From positions 62,001 through 126,000 of the forward strand of contig JACRJQ010000002.1 of the NCBI GenBank assembly GCA_016215405.1: a DNA stretch of 64,000 nt, read 5' to 3'. The DNA comes from Candidatus Tayloriibacteriota bacterium. GTDB taxonomy: Bacteria; Patescibacteria; Paceibacteria; UBA9973; UBA6065. Both the position numbers and the translations under genes were made by a program. Positions 25,597 to 34,272 of the stretch are shown one piece after another; the stretch's first letter is position 1; each line of letters starts with the position of its first letter. The notes under the pieces were generated by a model that did no database searches, was not told the DNA's origin, and worked only from the letters and a program-made list of their open reading frames with translations.

Positions 25597-26691
25597 TTAT
25601 ACCACTATTCCGCCTCCAAGACAAGTCTCTCCGTCGTAGACGACGAGCGACTGCCCGGAAGCGGCCATGATCGGCCTGTCGAACTTGAACACGGCTTCGC
25701 CTTCGCCTGTGACCTGAACGCGGCAAGGCACAAGCTCGCCGAGGTGGCGTATGCGAGCGAGGAGCGCTGTCGATCCGTTAGGATCTCCCGATATCCAGTT
25801 GCAGGAAGAGACGCGATAAGCCGTCTTCTCCGTTGAGAGTGCGCCGTCGGAAGACCTATGGGACACGACCACCTCGTTTCTCGAAAGGTTCCTCGATACC
25901 ACATAGTAGGGACGGCCGTCCGCAGTCTTGTTCGCGACCGTGAATCCGTGCCGCTCCCCTACGGTCAAAAACGCGGCGCCGTCATGCTCTCCTATGACCG
26001 TCCCCTCCTCGTCGAGCACCTTGCCCTTTTTCAGCTCTATGTAATGGGAGAGGAATTCCTTGATGTCGACTTTCCCTATGAAGCAGAGGCCCTGGCTGTC
26101 TCTCTTCTCTGCGACCGGAAGGCGAAATCTCGCGGCGAGCCCCCTCGTCTCGCTCTTCGCCATGCCGCCCACCGGAAAAAGAATCCTGACGAGCTCTCGC
26201 TGTGAGAGCGTCCAAAGGAAGTAGGATTGGTCTTTCGACCTATCGGCGCCCATCCCCAACTCTACCGAGGCGAAACCTCGGTAATCGTTACCGAGGTTTC
26301 GCCTCGGTAAGACCTGCGCGTAATGCCCTGTCGCGATATAGTCGGCGCCACGAGCCATCGCCCAATCGAAGAAGCCGCCGAACTTGACGTACCGGTTGCA
26401 CATGACGTCGGGGTTCGGCGTCCGTCCGGCCTTGTATTCTGAGACCATGTAATCGACGACCTCTTTCTTGTATTCCTTCTCCAGGTCTAGTGTGAGGAAC
26501 GGTATGCCGAGGTGCACGCAGACGCGCATGGCGTCGAGCCTGTCCTCTCTCCACGTGCACTCCATCCAATCGGGCTGCCAGACCCTTATAAAGACTCCAG
26601 TCACATCGAAGCCTTGCTCTTTGAGAAGAGCAGCAGAGACGGAGGAATCGACTCCCCCCGACATGCCGACATAGACTTTCTTTCCGTTCAT
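25597..26691 (-). CDS. mnmA: tRNA-specific 2-thiouridylase MnmA with palindromic insertion
   Basis: Thiolates U34 of Lys, Glu and Gln tRNAs. PP-loop SGGVDSS (11-17), catalytic Cys98 (MCNRYVKFG) and Cys203 (GLCFIGK) are intact, and the C-terminal beta domain is complete (364 aa). Between GHYAQ and GADRSKDQSYF, residues 128-143 (LPRRNLGNDYRGFASV) are encoded by a 47-bp inverted repeat at 26263-26309 that has no counterpart in E. coli MnmA. The loop lies on the surface near the tRNA-binding side by homology, so activity may be kept. Confidence 0.94.
   Translation of the reverse strand: MNGKKVYVGMSGGVDSSVSAALLKEQGFDVTGVFIRVWQPDWMECTWREDRLDAMRVCVHLGIPFLTLDLEKEYKKEVVDYMVSEYKAGRTPNPDVMCNRYVKFGGFFDWAMARGADYIATGHYAQVLPRRNLGNDYRGFASVELGMGADRSKDQSYFLWTLSQRELVRILFPVGGMAKSETRGLAARFRLPVAEKRDSQGLCFIGKVDIKEFLSHYIELKKGKVLDEEGTVIGEHDGAAFLTVGERHGFTVANKTADGRPYYVVSRNLSRNEVVVSHRSSDGALSTEKTAYRVSSCNWISGDPNGSTALLARIRHLGELVPCRVQVTGEGEAVFKFDRPIMAASGQSLVVYDGETCLGGGIVV
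26263..26309. repeat. 22-bp inverted repeat inserted in mnmA
   Basis: Two perfect 22-nt arms (left arm begins TACCGAGGCGAAACCTCGGT) flank a TCG loop, and each arm contains a smaller CCGAGG/CCTCGG hairpin. Both strands encode nearly the same peptide, LPRRNLGN(D/R)YRGFASV. The insertion keeps the frame. It resembles in behaviour the Rickettsia palindromic elements found inside protein genes; no second copy was noticed in this window. Confidence 0.85.
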
Positions 26692-26717
26692 GGAGCTAAC
26701 CTATCAGAGGCGGTGCC

Positions 26718-27746
26718 TTATCTCAAATACCTATTCTTGTTGACGAGGTGCCCGTCATGGGTCTCAGCATAATGCATCTCGCCCTTGTCGTCCGAAAGAT
26801 AGAAGTAGTAAGGAGTCTTTAAGGGGTGGATGGTCGCCTTTATGGATGCGAGGCCGGGATTCGAGATCGGGGTCGGCGGGAGGCCTTTGTAGACATATGT
26901 GTTATACGGCGAATCTATCTTGAGGTCGTCGAGAGTGAGGAGCGCGCTGTTCCCCTTCCCGTTCACGAAGGAGAACGCCGCATCGACTTGCAAAGGCATC
27001 CCCTCGTCGAGCCGTTTCCAAAGGATCCCTGCGATGATCTGGCGAGACAGGTCGGTGCGAGCCTCCTCCTCTATGATCGAAGCCATCTTTATAACGTCGC
27101 TTCGCGATTTTCCGAAGGCCGCTATCTCCGGCGCGAGGGCCTCTATGCGCCGGTCGAAATTCTCGAGCATCGCAAGGACGACTTCCTGCGCCCGAACGTT
27201 GGGCAAGAAGAGATATGTATCAGGGAAAAGATACCCTTCCTTCGGGCCGGCGAGCCTTCGGAATTCGAGAGGGTCGAACCTCGTGAACGAGCCGGACTTC
27301 TCGAAGAGGGCCGCTATCTCGGCCGAGGACGTGCCCTCAGGTATGGTGATACGCACCCCTTCGAGGCCGTACGAACCGTGGGAGAATCTCCAGGCGAGGG
27401 CGATCGCGCTCTCTTTCCTTTCGAGAAGGTAGTCTCCCGCGACGAGACCGCGCGAACCGCCGAAAAGGACGACGAGAGACTTGAATATGAAGGGAGAGCG
27501 CACTGCGTCCGTAAGCGCTAGCCTCTTTGCCATGCCCGAGAGCGTCTCTCCATCTTCGACTGTCACGAGCTCGCCCTTTGGAAACCCTGAAGGGGCCGAG
27601 AACAGGAGGGATACGAGAGCGATGAATACGATCGTCGTCGCGATAGCCGGAATGAAAATCGCCTTTTTGAAAGGGCGAGAGGGCTTTTGGTCCTGGTTCA
27701 CGGACGAATACTCAGGCTGGGATATGTAACGTAAAGGACCAGACAT
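26718..27746 (-). CDS. mltG: endolytic murein transglycosylase MltG
   Basis: 342 residues. One N-terminal membrane span (AIFIPAIATTIVFIALVSLLF) precedes a LysM-like region and the YceG domain with the catalytic Glu in MASIIEEEA and the DSPYNTYVYKGLPPTPISNPG loop. It trims nascent glycan strands in the periplasmic or outer face space. It is 26 nt upstream of mnmA on the same strand. Confidence 0.92.
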   Translation of the reverse strand: MSGPLRYISQPEYSSVNQDQKPSRPFKKAIFIPAIATTIVFIALVSLLFSAPSGFPKGELVTVEDGETLSGMAKRLALTDAVRSPFIFKSLVVLFGGSRGLVAGDYLLERKESAIALAWRFSHGSYGLEGVRITIPEGTSSAEIAALFEKSGSFTRFDPLEFRRLAGPKEGYLFPDTYLFLPNVRAQEVVLAMLENFDRRIEALAPEIAAFGKSRSDVIKMASIIEEEARTDLSRQIIAGILWKRLDEGMPLQVDAAFSFVNGKGNSALLTLDDLKIDSPYNTYVYKGLPPTPISNPGLASIKATIHPLKTPYYFYLSDDKGEMHYAETHDGHLVNKNRYLR

Positions 27747-27749
27747 ATC

Positions 27750-29003
27750 CTATGTAGGGAGATTGAACGGAGCGTCCGCGCGCTTCGACGGGATACGCTT
27801 GAGGCCCGGGGTCTTTACGGCGCTGCCTGGGAAATGATAGAGCGTCGCAAGCTCTTCCGTGTTGAGTATCATGATAGGCCTACGCGGTATGTCAGTGAAA
27901 GTGTACGGCGGATGGAAATACGATCGGGCTCGATAGTATTCGAAGAGCTTCGACTTCCAGTACGCAAGCTTTTTGCCGCTCTTGTCCTGCCACGGATACT
28001 CGAATTCCGCCGCGGCGGGTGCGATGCTGTTGAAATTGTTCGCTCCGAACGGACGAAACGAGCCCTTTATGATACCCACCGAGAAGCCGCCACGGCCCTT
28101 TGGGATCACGTTTATACCGCGGATGCCGACGTCGAGGCCGTATTTTCCGATAGACCTCTCGATGACCTCGATAGACTCCTTCTGCCCGGGCGTGAGCCTC
28201 TCCATATGGAACGTCTCGGTGCCGTCCTCTTTCTTCTCCATGACGCCTTTCGCGATCTTCTTTATCTCTGCCTTCGCCGCCTCGACCCACGGATCCTCCT
28301 GCCTCTTGTTGAAGTGGTTCTTCTCCGCCGTATGGGCGCGAGCGATGAACTGGAACCAGATCTGATCCTCTTTCTTCACCGAACCCATTACCTCGATAAG
28401 CGACGCCAAAGGATCGACCTTGAGCTCTTCGTCCGGATCGTCGGAGAGGCCGTAGTCGACATAAGTCTTTATCGGATACGGGTCGGGCTTTATGAACCTG
28501 TATTCCGCCGCGTAGATATCGTACTTGTCCATGTTCTTCGCGACCTTCTCTGTATAGTCCTCGACCTCGTGTATGGCGACGTCAGGATACGAGCCGTAGA
28601 TGTTCGCCATGAGGAAGTTCTTTTGGCTCTCGAAGCACCAGATGAAGAATCTGATCTCGCCGTCTATGGAGCAAAGCTCGAGGGAGCACCACGGGCGAGC
28701 CTTGCCGTCCCAATAGCGCTCGATCGGGGTTCCCTCACCACCCGTCTGAATAAGGGCGTTCAAGACGAGCTCCATGGCGGCCGGCGACTTAAAGGTCTCT
28801 GCGGGGAGCTTTACCTCGAGGACGGCCTTCTTTTGCCTCATGATCCAATCGGTGCGGGTATACCTCACCCAAACGGTCCAAGCGTATTCGAGTATCACGA
28901 TAGGCACCCAGATGACCGCGGTGTAGACGATCCAACGAAAGGTCTCTGGCAAGACTACGTTGAGGGTGAAAGCGGAGAAGCCTGTGAGGAGATTGGAAAG
29001 CAT
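27750..29003 (-). CDS. unknown membrane protein, conserved-looking
   Basis: 417 residues from ATG 29003. Two hydrophobic segments (IMLSNLLTGFSAFTLNVV; FRWIVYTAVIWVPIVILEYAW) are followed by a large soluble part ending RIPSKRADAPFNLPT. The layout (short membrane anchor, alpha/beta domain with VIPKGRGGFSVGIIKGSFRPF) is like CPR proteins that accompany VirB4/TraG-type ATPases, but no ATPase gene is near and the link is a guess. A longer frame to 29270 runs into the HARE-HTH gene's terminator and is rejected. Confidence 0.65.
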   Translation of the reverse strand: MLSNLLTGFSAFTLNVVLPETFRWIVYTAVIWVPIVILEYAWTVWVRYTRTDWIMRQKKAVLEVKLPAETFKSPAAMELVLNALIQTGGEGTPIERYWDGKARPWCSLELCSIDGEIRFFIWCFESQKNFLMANIYGSYPDVAIHEVEDYTEKVAKNMDKYDIYAAEYRFIKPDPYPIKTYVDYGLSDDPDEELKVDPLASLIEVMGSVKKEDQIWFQFIARAHTAEKNHFNKRQEDPWVEAAKAEIKKIAKGVMEKKEDGTETFHMERLTPGQKESIEVIERSIGKYGLDVGIRGINVIPKGRGGFSVGIIKGSFRPFGANNFNSIAPAAAEFEYPWQDKSGKKLAYWKSKLFEYYRARSYFHPPYTFTDIPRRPIMILNTEELATLYHFPGSAVKTPGLKRIPSKRADAPFNLPT

Positions 29004-29043
29004 AATACCCGCTAATGATACAAGATAGGCCGCTCTCCCGCAA

Positions 29044-29072
29044 AGCAAAAGCCGCGCTTTCGCGCGGCTTTT
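29044..29072 (-). terminator. terminator after HARE-HTH gene
   Basis: Stem AAAAGCCGCGC/GCGCGGCTTTT with loop GAAA, then GCTTTG, 3 nt past the stop. Confidence 0.8.
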
Positions 29073-29074
29073 CG

Positions 29075-30106
29075 CTAGGACGCCATCGAGTACTTCCCTT
29101 CTTTGTCTTTCTTGAAATATTTCGGATTCTGGAGATTTACGAGTATGGTGTTCTCCTTTACGTATCGCTCCTTGAGCACCTTGTCTATCACTTCCTTCTT
29201 TGTGAGAGGGCCGTGCTTCTCGAGGACCTTCTTTATGACGTCTTTGACGACTCCCGACATATAACCCCATTCGGAGAGTGCGTAGAGCCCGCGGCCGACC
29301 AGGACGAATCGAGGGTCCTTTATGAGCTCGTTATGAGTCGTCGCGACGTGAGCCTTCTTGTTGAACATCTTCTCGATCTGCTTTGCGACTTCGCGGAAAT
29401 GTATAGGCGAGCCGTGCTTTCGGATGACGAGGAACGCGTAATCGCGCATGCCCTTCGCCTTTATGTTCGGAGAGTGGGAGACGCCCCATTCGCCGAGAGG
29501 GTTCTTGCCTACCTTCTTCGAGAGCGAGAGCCATCGCTTCAATATCTCGTCGTTGCGGTACTGGTCGTTGAGGCCTTCGATGTGGTTGAGGAAAGTATCG
29601 ATCATCTCCGACTCCGGGATGATATCGTCGTCCTTGAGGTTCTTGTAGAGCTTCTTGAGGGCATCCTCTACCTTCTTGGAGGTGCCTTCGTCTACATGCC
29701 AGCGATGCTTGAAATGATCGTCTTCTTTCTGCCACTTGAACGTCCTTCCGAGAACGAGGAGGAAGTAGACGTGATTCTGTATCGACAGGTCTTTCGAGAC
29801 CGAGTCGAGGAGGTCCTCTTCGGCGAGGACGCCTCCCATGGATTTCATCATCTCCTCAAGCTCCTTGAAAGCGTGGATCTGCGACTCGTATTCCTTCGAT
29901 TTCTGTATGTTCGCTATGGCGTAGTTCTCGATCTGGCGGACGCGCTCACGGGTTATACCGTAGGTCTTGCCGATAGCCTCGAGGGTCATCTTCTCAGGAT
30001 CCTTTCCGAGGCCGTAACGCTTGGTTATCACTTCCTGCGCGCGCTCAGGGAGGCTTTTGAGGAGGGCCTTTACGACCTGTTTAGGCTTGATCGTGAGATT
30101 CGTCAT
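29075..30106 (-). CDS. sigma-region-4 plus HARE-HTH regulator
   Basis: 343 residues. The N-terminus is a sigma-70 region 4 helix-turn-helix (LPERAQEVITKRYGLG...TLEAIGKTYGITRERVRQIE, about residues 19-60). No region 2 is present, so it cannot act as a full sigma factor. The C-terminal third has a HARE-HTH domain (SPIHFREVAKQIEKMF...RDPRFVLVGRGLYALSEWG), as in RNA polymerase delta. A role tuning -35 recognition or polymerase recycling is inferred. It has its own promoter at 30159-30187. Confidence 0.85.
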   Translation of the reverse strand: MTNLTIKPKQVVKALLKSLPERAQEVITKRYGLGKDPEKMTLEAIGKTYGITRERVRQIENYAIANIQKSKEYESQIHAFKELEEMMKSMGGVLAEEDLLDSVSKDLSIQNHVYFLLVLGRTFKWQKEDDHFKHRWHVDEGTSKKVEDALKKLYKNLKDDDIIPESEMIDTFLNHIEGLNDQYRNDEILKRWLSLSKKVGKNPLGEWGVSHSPNIKAKGMRDYAFLVIRKHGSPIHFREVAKQIEKMFNKKAHVATTHNELIKDPRFVLVGRGLYALSEWGYMSGVVKDVIKKVLEKHGPLTKKEVIDKVLKERYVKENTILVNLQNPKYFKKDKEGKYSMAS

Positions 30107-30158
30107 AATAATGCGTGCGCGTTCCTTAAATTAATAATTACCTTTTATCATTCGTTTG

Positions 30159-30187
30159 ATACTAAGTCAAGTCTATCGTGGTGTCAA
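30159..30187 (-). promoter_or_regulatory. promoter TTGACA-N17-TAGTAT
   Basis: TTGACA at 30187-30182 and TAGTAT at 30164-30159 on the minus strand. It drives the HARE-HTH gene with a leader of about 45 nt. A second TTGACT inside the spacer is followed by AGTATCAAA, as in the 58430 promoter. Confidence 0.75.
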
Positions 30188-30322
30188 GACCCCTGTCAAG
30201 AGCTCCGCAAGGAGCTCTCCGCCGAGCGCGGATATTTTTCTGCTGAAAAATTCCTCGTGCTCGCGCCGCCACGCTCCCAAGGCTCGGACGAACCCCTCCT
30301 TGCTACGCGACGGTAAAGCCAA
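30173..30322 (-). CDS. possible 49-residue ORF directly after leuS
   Basis: Immediately after the leuS stop, in the same frame, TTG opens 49 codons (MALPSRSKEGFVRALGAWRR and 29 more, ending LTGVLTPR). Composition looks coding, with an amphipathic helix EELLAELLTGVL-like end. It may be a small gene, a relic of a longer LeuRS tail, or chance. The hairpin AGAGCTCC/GGAGCTCT lies inside it. Confidence 0.3.
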   Translation of the reverse strand: MALPSRSKEGFVRALGAWRREHEEFFSRKISALGGELLAELLTGVLTPR

Positions 30323-33190
30323 CTACCCCCTGACGACGATGGAGACCAGTTTTCCTGGGACGACGATGACTTTTTCCGGTTTCTTGTCCCCTATCCATTT
30401 TTTCACCTCGTCGAGGGACATCGCCGTCCTTTCTAGATCCCCCTTCTCGGCGTTTCTATCCGCCGCGAAGCTCGCACGGACCTTGCCGTTCACCTGCACC
30501 ACGATGGTCGCGCCCCCCTCGGTCAATTTTGATTCATCTGCCACGGGCCACTGGGCCATATGGATGGAATCTTCGTTCCCCAGGGAATGCCATAGGTCTT
30601 CCGTCACGTGAGGTGCAAATGGAGCGAGAAGTTTAAGAAAAACTTCATAAGTCGCACGTGTTACAGCGGCCTCTTTTTCAAGTGCATTCGAGAGGATCAT
30701 GAGCGATGATACTGCAGTATTGAATCCCATGGACTCTATATCTCCGGTTACTTTTCCGATTGTCTTATGAAGCAAAGATTCGAGTTCTTTATTCGGTCTT
30801 AACTCTCCGCTGCTCATGACCGCCCGCGCATCAACAACTTTGTTTGATAATGCATAGATTCGCTCAATAAACCTGCGAGGGCCTATGAGGCTCTTCGTGT
30901 CCCACGATATCGCCTGGTCGAATGGTCCCATGAACATCTCATAGACGCGCAGGGTATCGGCGCCGTAATTGGTCACGAGCTCATCGGGATTTATGACGTT
31001 GCCCTTCGATTTGGACATCTTCTCCCCTCCCTCGGCGAGGATCATGCCGTGAGACGTCCTCTTTTTATAAGGCTCGCTCGTAGGGACGATTCCGATGTCG
31101 AAGAGGAACTTGTGCCAGAAGCGAGAGTAAAGGAGATGCAGCGTCGTGTGCTCCATACCCCCGTTGTACCAGTCGACGGGCGACCACAGAGCGAGCCTCT
31201 CTTTGCTCGCGAGCTCTTTGTTATTCTTAGGATCGGCGTAGCGCAGGTAATACCACGAAGAGCCCGCCCAATTAGGCATCGTATCGGTCTCCCTCTCTGC
31301 TTCGCCCTTGCATTTCGGGCACTTCGTCTCGACCCACGACCTTATCTCGGCCAAAGGAGACTCTCCGGTATCAGTAGGCTCGTACCTCTCCACCTTCGGC
31401 AAAGCGACAGGAAGTTCCTTCTCGGGCACAGGGACCCATCCGCACTTTCCGCATTTGACCATCGGTATAGGCTCGCCCCAGTATCTCTGGCGAGAGAACA
31501 CCCAGTCGCGCAGCTTGAACTTCTTCACCCAAGCGCCGCCGACCTCCTCGGCGATCTCCCTCTTCGCTTCTTCGGAATCCATGCCGGAGAACTTTCCGGA
31601 ATCGGCGAGGATGCCGTGGTCGGTATAGATATAGTCGTCACTGTCGAGGATGTTGAGGATGAAGCTGCCCTCATAGACGGTAAAGAAATCCTTGAGCTCT
31701 CCCCTCTCCTTCCACACGATCTCGTGGATCGCGGCCTCTTTGTCGTCGACTTCCTGCCTCTCTTCGTTCACAAGGTCGAAGAAGACGAATCTGAAATGGG
31801 CGTGCCGGTTCTGCTTCTTCACCCGATGATAGAAGAAGGTGTTTATCGCGACCGAGGAGGTGCGGACGTGCTTTAAGTTCTTGTAGCCCGTCTCCTCGAG
31901 CATCTCTCGCTTCGCTGCCTCTACGATGTCCTCGCCTTTCTCGATCCCGCCGGTAAAGAGGCCGTGCATCTTGAAGCTTTTCCAGCTGTTGCAAAGATAC
32001 TTCCCATCCTTAGGATTTCTGACCACTATCGCGACCGCGTCCCGATACTCGAAGGGCATATCGGCCCTAGGGGCGCCTTCGCCGCTTATTCCGACGAATT
32101 TCGGCTCGACGACGTGCTTTACGGGAAGCCCGTACTTCTTCGCGAACGCGAAGTCGCGCTCGTCGTGAGCGGGCACGGCCATGACCGCCCCCGTGCCATA
32201 TTCGCTCAAGACGTAATCGGCAACGAACACCGGCACCTCTTCGCCGTTCGCCGGATTTATCGCGAAGATCCCGTCGAGCTTAACTCCGGTCTTCTCTTTC
32301 TTGGCGTCGGTGCGCTCTATCTCGTCTTTTTTCTTTGCAGAAGCGATATATTTTTCGACTTCGGCCCTATTTTTGAAAGAGAGCTTTGAGACGAGGCCGT
32401 GCTCGGGCGCGAGGACGACGTACGTGACGCCGAAGAGCGTGTCGGGACGGGTCGTGAAGGCCCTTATCTTCTCGCTCGAGCCCTTGATCGCAAACTCGAG
32501 CTCAGCACCCTCGCTCCTGCCTATCCAATTGCGCTGCTGTATCTTTATCCTCTCGAGATAATCGACCGAATCGAGGTCGTCATAGAGCTTGTCGGCGTAT
32601 TTCGTGATGGCGAGCATCCACTGCTCCTTCTCTCGCTCTTCTACCGCCGTTCCGCAGCGCTCGCAGCGGCCGTCGACGACCTCCTCGTTCGCGAGACCGA
32701 TCTTGTCTTTTGGACACCAATTGATCGCGATCTTCGCCTTGTAGGCGAGGCCTTTCTCGTACATCTTGAGGAATATCCACTGTGTCCAGCGGAAATATTC
32801 CGGGTCGGTCGTGTTTACCTCGCGCGACCAATCGAACGAGAGTCCGAGAGATTTGAGCTGTCTGCGGAAATTGTCCGTGTTCTCCTTGGTCACGTCCTCA
32901 GGTTGCCTGCCCGTCTTTATGGCGTAGTTCTCCGTAGGCAAGCCGAAAGCGTCCCAGCCGATGGGATAGAGGACGTTCTCGCCCTGCATACGGCGCTTTC
33001 GGGCGACGATGTCCATCGCCGTATAGCTCCTGATGTGGCCGGTATGAAGCCCTGCGCCCGAAGGGAACGGAAATTCGACCAAGGGATAGAACCTCTTCTT
33101 ATCGCTCTTGTCGTCTGCCGCGTAGATGCCAGACTTCTCCCATTCTTTCTGCCACTTCTTCTCTAGCTTAGAGTGGTCGTACTTTTTCAT
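30323..33190 (-). CDS. leuS: leucyl-tRNA synthetase with inserted Nudix domain
   Basis: A 955-residue class I synthetase. HIGH-type HTGH at 49-52, KMSKS at 724-728, zinc pairs CGKC (580) and CPKC (624), and the CP1 editing domain with GTGAVMAVPAHDERD. After the editing segment ending KYGLPVKHVVEP, residues ~378-520 form a Nudix hydrolase: complete box G414-x5-E420-x7-R428-E429-x2-E432-E433-x-G435. LeuRS sequence then resumes at GILADSGKFSGMD and RLRDW-type RDWVFSRQRYWG. Normal LeuRS is about 860. Codons for residues ~763-857 (30620-30900) are AT-rich. Confidence 0.95.
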   Translation of the reverse strand: MKKYDHSKLEKKWQKEWEKSGIYAADDKSDKKRFYPLVEFPFPSGAGLHTGHIRSYTAMDIVARKRRMQGENVLYPIGWDAFGLPTENYAIKTGRQPEDVTKENTDNFRRQLKSLGLSFDWSREVNTTDPEYFRWTQWIFLKMYEKGLAYKAKIAINWCPKDKIGLANEEVVDGRCERCGTAVEEREKEQWMLAITKYADKLYDDLDSVDYLERIKIQQRNWIGRSEGAELEFAIKGSSEKIRAFTTRPDTLFGVTYVVLAPEHGLVSKLSFKNRAEVEKYIASAKKKDEIERTDAKKEKTGVKLDGIFAINPANGEEVPVFVADYVLSEYGTGAVMAVPAHDERDFAFAKKYGLPVKHVVEPKFVGISGEGAPRADMPFEYRDAVAIVVRNPKDGKYLCNSWKSFKMHGLFTGGIEKGEDIVEAAKREMLEETGYKNLKHVRTSSVAINTFFYHRVKKQNRHAHFRFVFFDLVNEERQEVDDKEAAIHEIVWKERGELKDFFTVYEGSFILNILDSDDYIYTDHGILADSGKFSGMDSEEAKREIAEEVGGAWVKKFKLRDWVFSRQRYWGEPIPMVKCGKCGWVPVPEKELPVALPKVERYEPTDTGESPLAEIRSWVETKCPKCKGEAERETDTMPNWAGSSWYYLRYADPKNNKELASKERLALWSPVDWYNGGMEHTTLHLLYSRFWHKFLFDIGIVPTSEPYKKRTSHGMILAEGGEKMSKSKGNVINPDELVTNYGADTLRVYEMFMGPFDQAISWDTKSLIGPRRFIERIYALSNKVVDARAVMSSGELRPNKELESLLHKTIGKVTGDIESMGFNTAVSSLMILSNALEKEAAVTRATYEVFLKLLAPFAPHVTEDLWHSLGNEDSIHMAQWPVADESKLTEGGATIVVQVNGKVRASFAADRNAEKGDLERTAMSLDEVKKWIGDKKPEKVIVVPGKLVSIVVRG

Positions 33191-33196
33191 CTCTCG

Positions 33197-34159
33197 TTAG
33201 TAGCCGCGCACGGTCACGCCTTTTTCGCGGACAGGATAGAGGTCTTGGTCGATATCCCGGTCGAAGCAGTGCTCTCCCGCGCCGTGCTTCCAGTTCTCGC
33301 CGTCAGGCATCATATAGGAGCGGGTCACGTCTCGAGGCTGGCTTTCGCGATCCTGCGAAGCGAGGCTGAAATCGGCGCAGACCTGGAAAGACAGGTCGCT
33401 TAGCGCTTTGTAGCCGTAGACCTCTCCCGTCTCAGGGTCCCGAGGGATCGAATAGCCGGAAATAGGGTCCACGAGGTCGTCGATCGAAGCAGGAAGGGTT
33501 CCCTTCTGCTGCCAGTAGTTTATGATCTGCCACTGCATCGATGAGAGGTCGTTTATGCGCCTCTCGTCGAAACGCTCCGCGCGAGCCTTCATCGGAGAGC
33601 CGAGGAGGGCGAACCCGAGGACGAGAGAGAGGAGGACCGCGCCGCTCGCTATCGAAACGAGAAGCTTTGACCTCGCCGGCATATCCGGTGCGAAGCTCTT
33701 CTTGAGGTCATAGAGGTAGTACCAAAAGACCGCTCCCGCGACGAGGATGACGGCAAGGACTTTGAGGACGAACCTGACCGTTATCTCTCCTCCGAGGAAC
33801 GTATTGACGAGGACGATGAGGTCGACCGCGACCGCGACGCACGTCACGAAAAGCGTGAGATACGTGAGCCACTTCCTCACAGCGACGTCCTTTTTCTCCG
33901 GATTCGCCCGGAGATACTTGTTAAGATGGGTCGCTATGATGAGGTAGAGCGGGAAGACGATTATGAGGGACGCGATAGCGAGGCGCAGGCCGCCGGAATA
34001 CGGATCGGACCCGTAATAGTAATAGTTATTGAGGCTGTCAGGAAAGGCCTTGTTCACGACGGCGAATAGGAGGCTGATGAGCGATATCGCGGAGACGTAA
34101 AGGGTCGCGAATCCCGCGAGATAGAAGAAGAAATCCTTCGCCGTAGTCTTTGGTTGCAT
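33197..34159 (-). CDS. DUF5671-like polytopic membrane protein
   Basis: 320 residues from ATG 34159. Five hydrophobic segments between residues 10 and 185 (for example FFFYLAGFATLYVSAISLISLLFAV) with the N-terminal pattern TAKDFFFYLAGFATLYVS typical of DUF5671. The C-terminal ~120 residues are soluble, with GYSIPRDPETGEVYGYKALSDLSFQVCADF, reminiscent of pilin-like tails. It is 6 nt downstream of leuS's start on the transcript and likely co-transcribed as the upstream gene. Confidence 0.75.
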   Translation of the reverse strand: MQPKTTAKDFFFYLAGFATLYVSAISLISLLFAVVNKAFPDSLNNYYYYGSDPYSGGLRLAIASLIIVFPLYLIIATHLNKYLRANPEKKDVAVRKWLTYLTLFVTCVAVAVDLIVLVNTFLGGEITVRFVLKVLAVILVAGAVFWYYLYDLKKSFAPDMPARSKLLVSIASGAVLLSLVLGFALLGSPMKARAERFDERRINDLSSMQWQIINYWQQKGTLPASIDDLVDPISGYSIPRDPETGEVYGYKALSDLSFQVCADFSLASQDRESQPRDVTRSYMMPDGENWKHGAGEHCFDRDIDQDLYPVREKGVTVRGY

Positions 34160-34227
34160 AGCTGGTTCGTTAGCTTGTAAGCCCACTCATAATACTCGAT
34201 ACGGCCGCAGTTTCAAAGATAGTACGC

Positions 34228-34252
34228 AAAAGCCCGCCAAAGGCGGGCTTTT
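34228..34252 (-). terminator. terminator after DUF378 gene
   Basis: Stem AAAAGCCCGCC/GGCGGGCTTTT with T-runs on both strands, 20 nt past the stop. Confidence 0.85.
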
Positions 34253-34272
34253 GAAGGCCGCAGGGCCTTACA

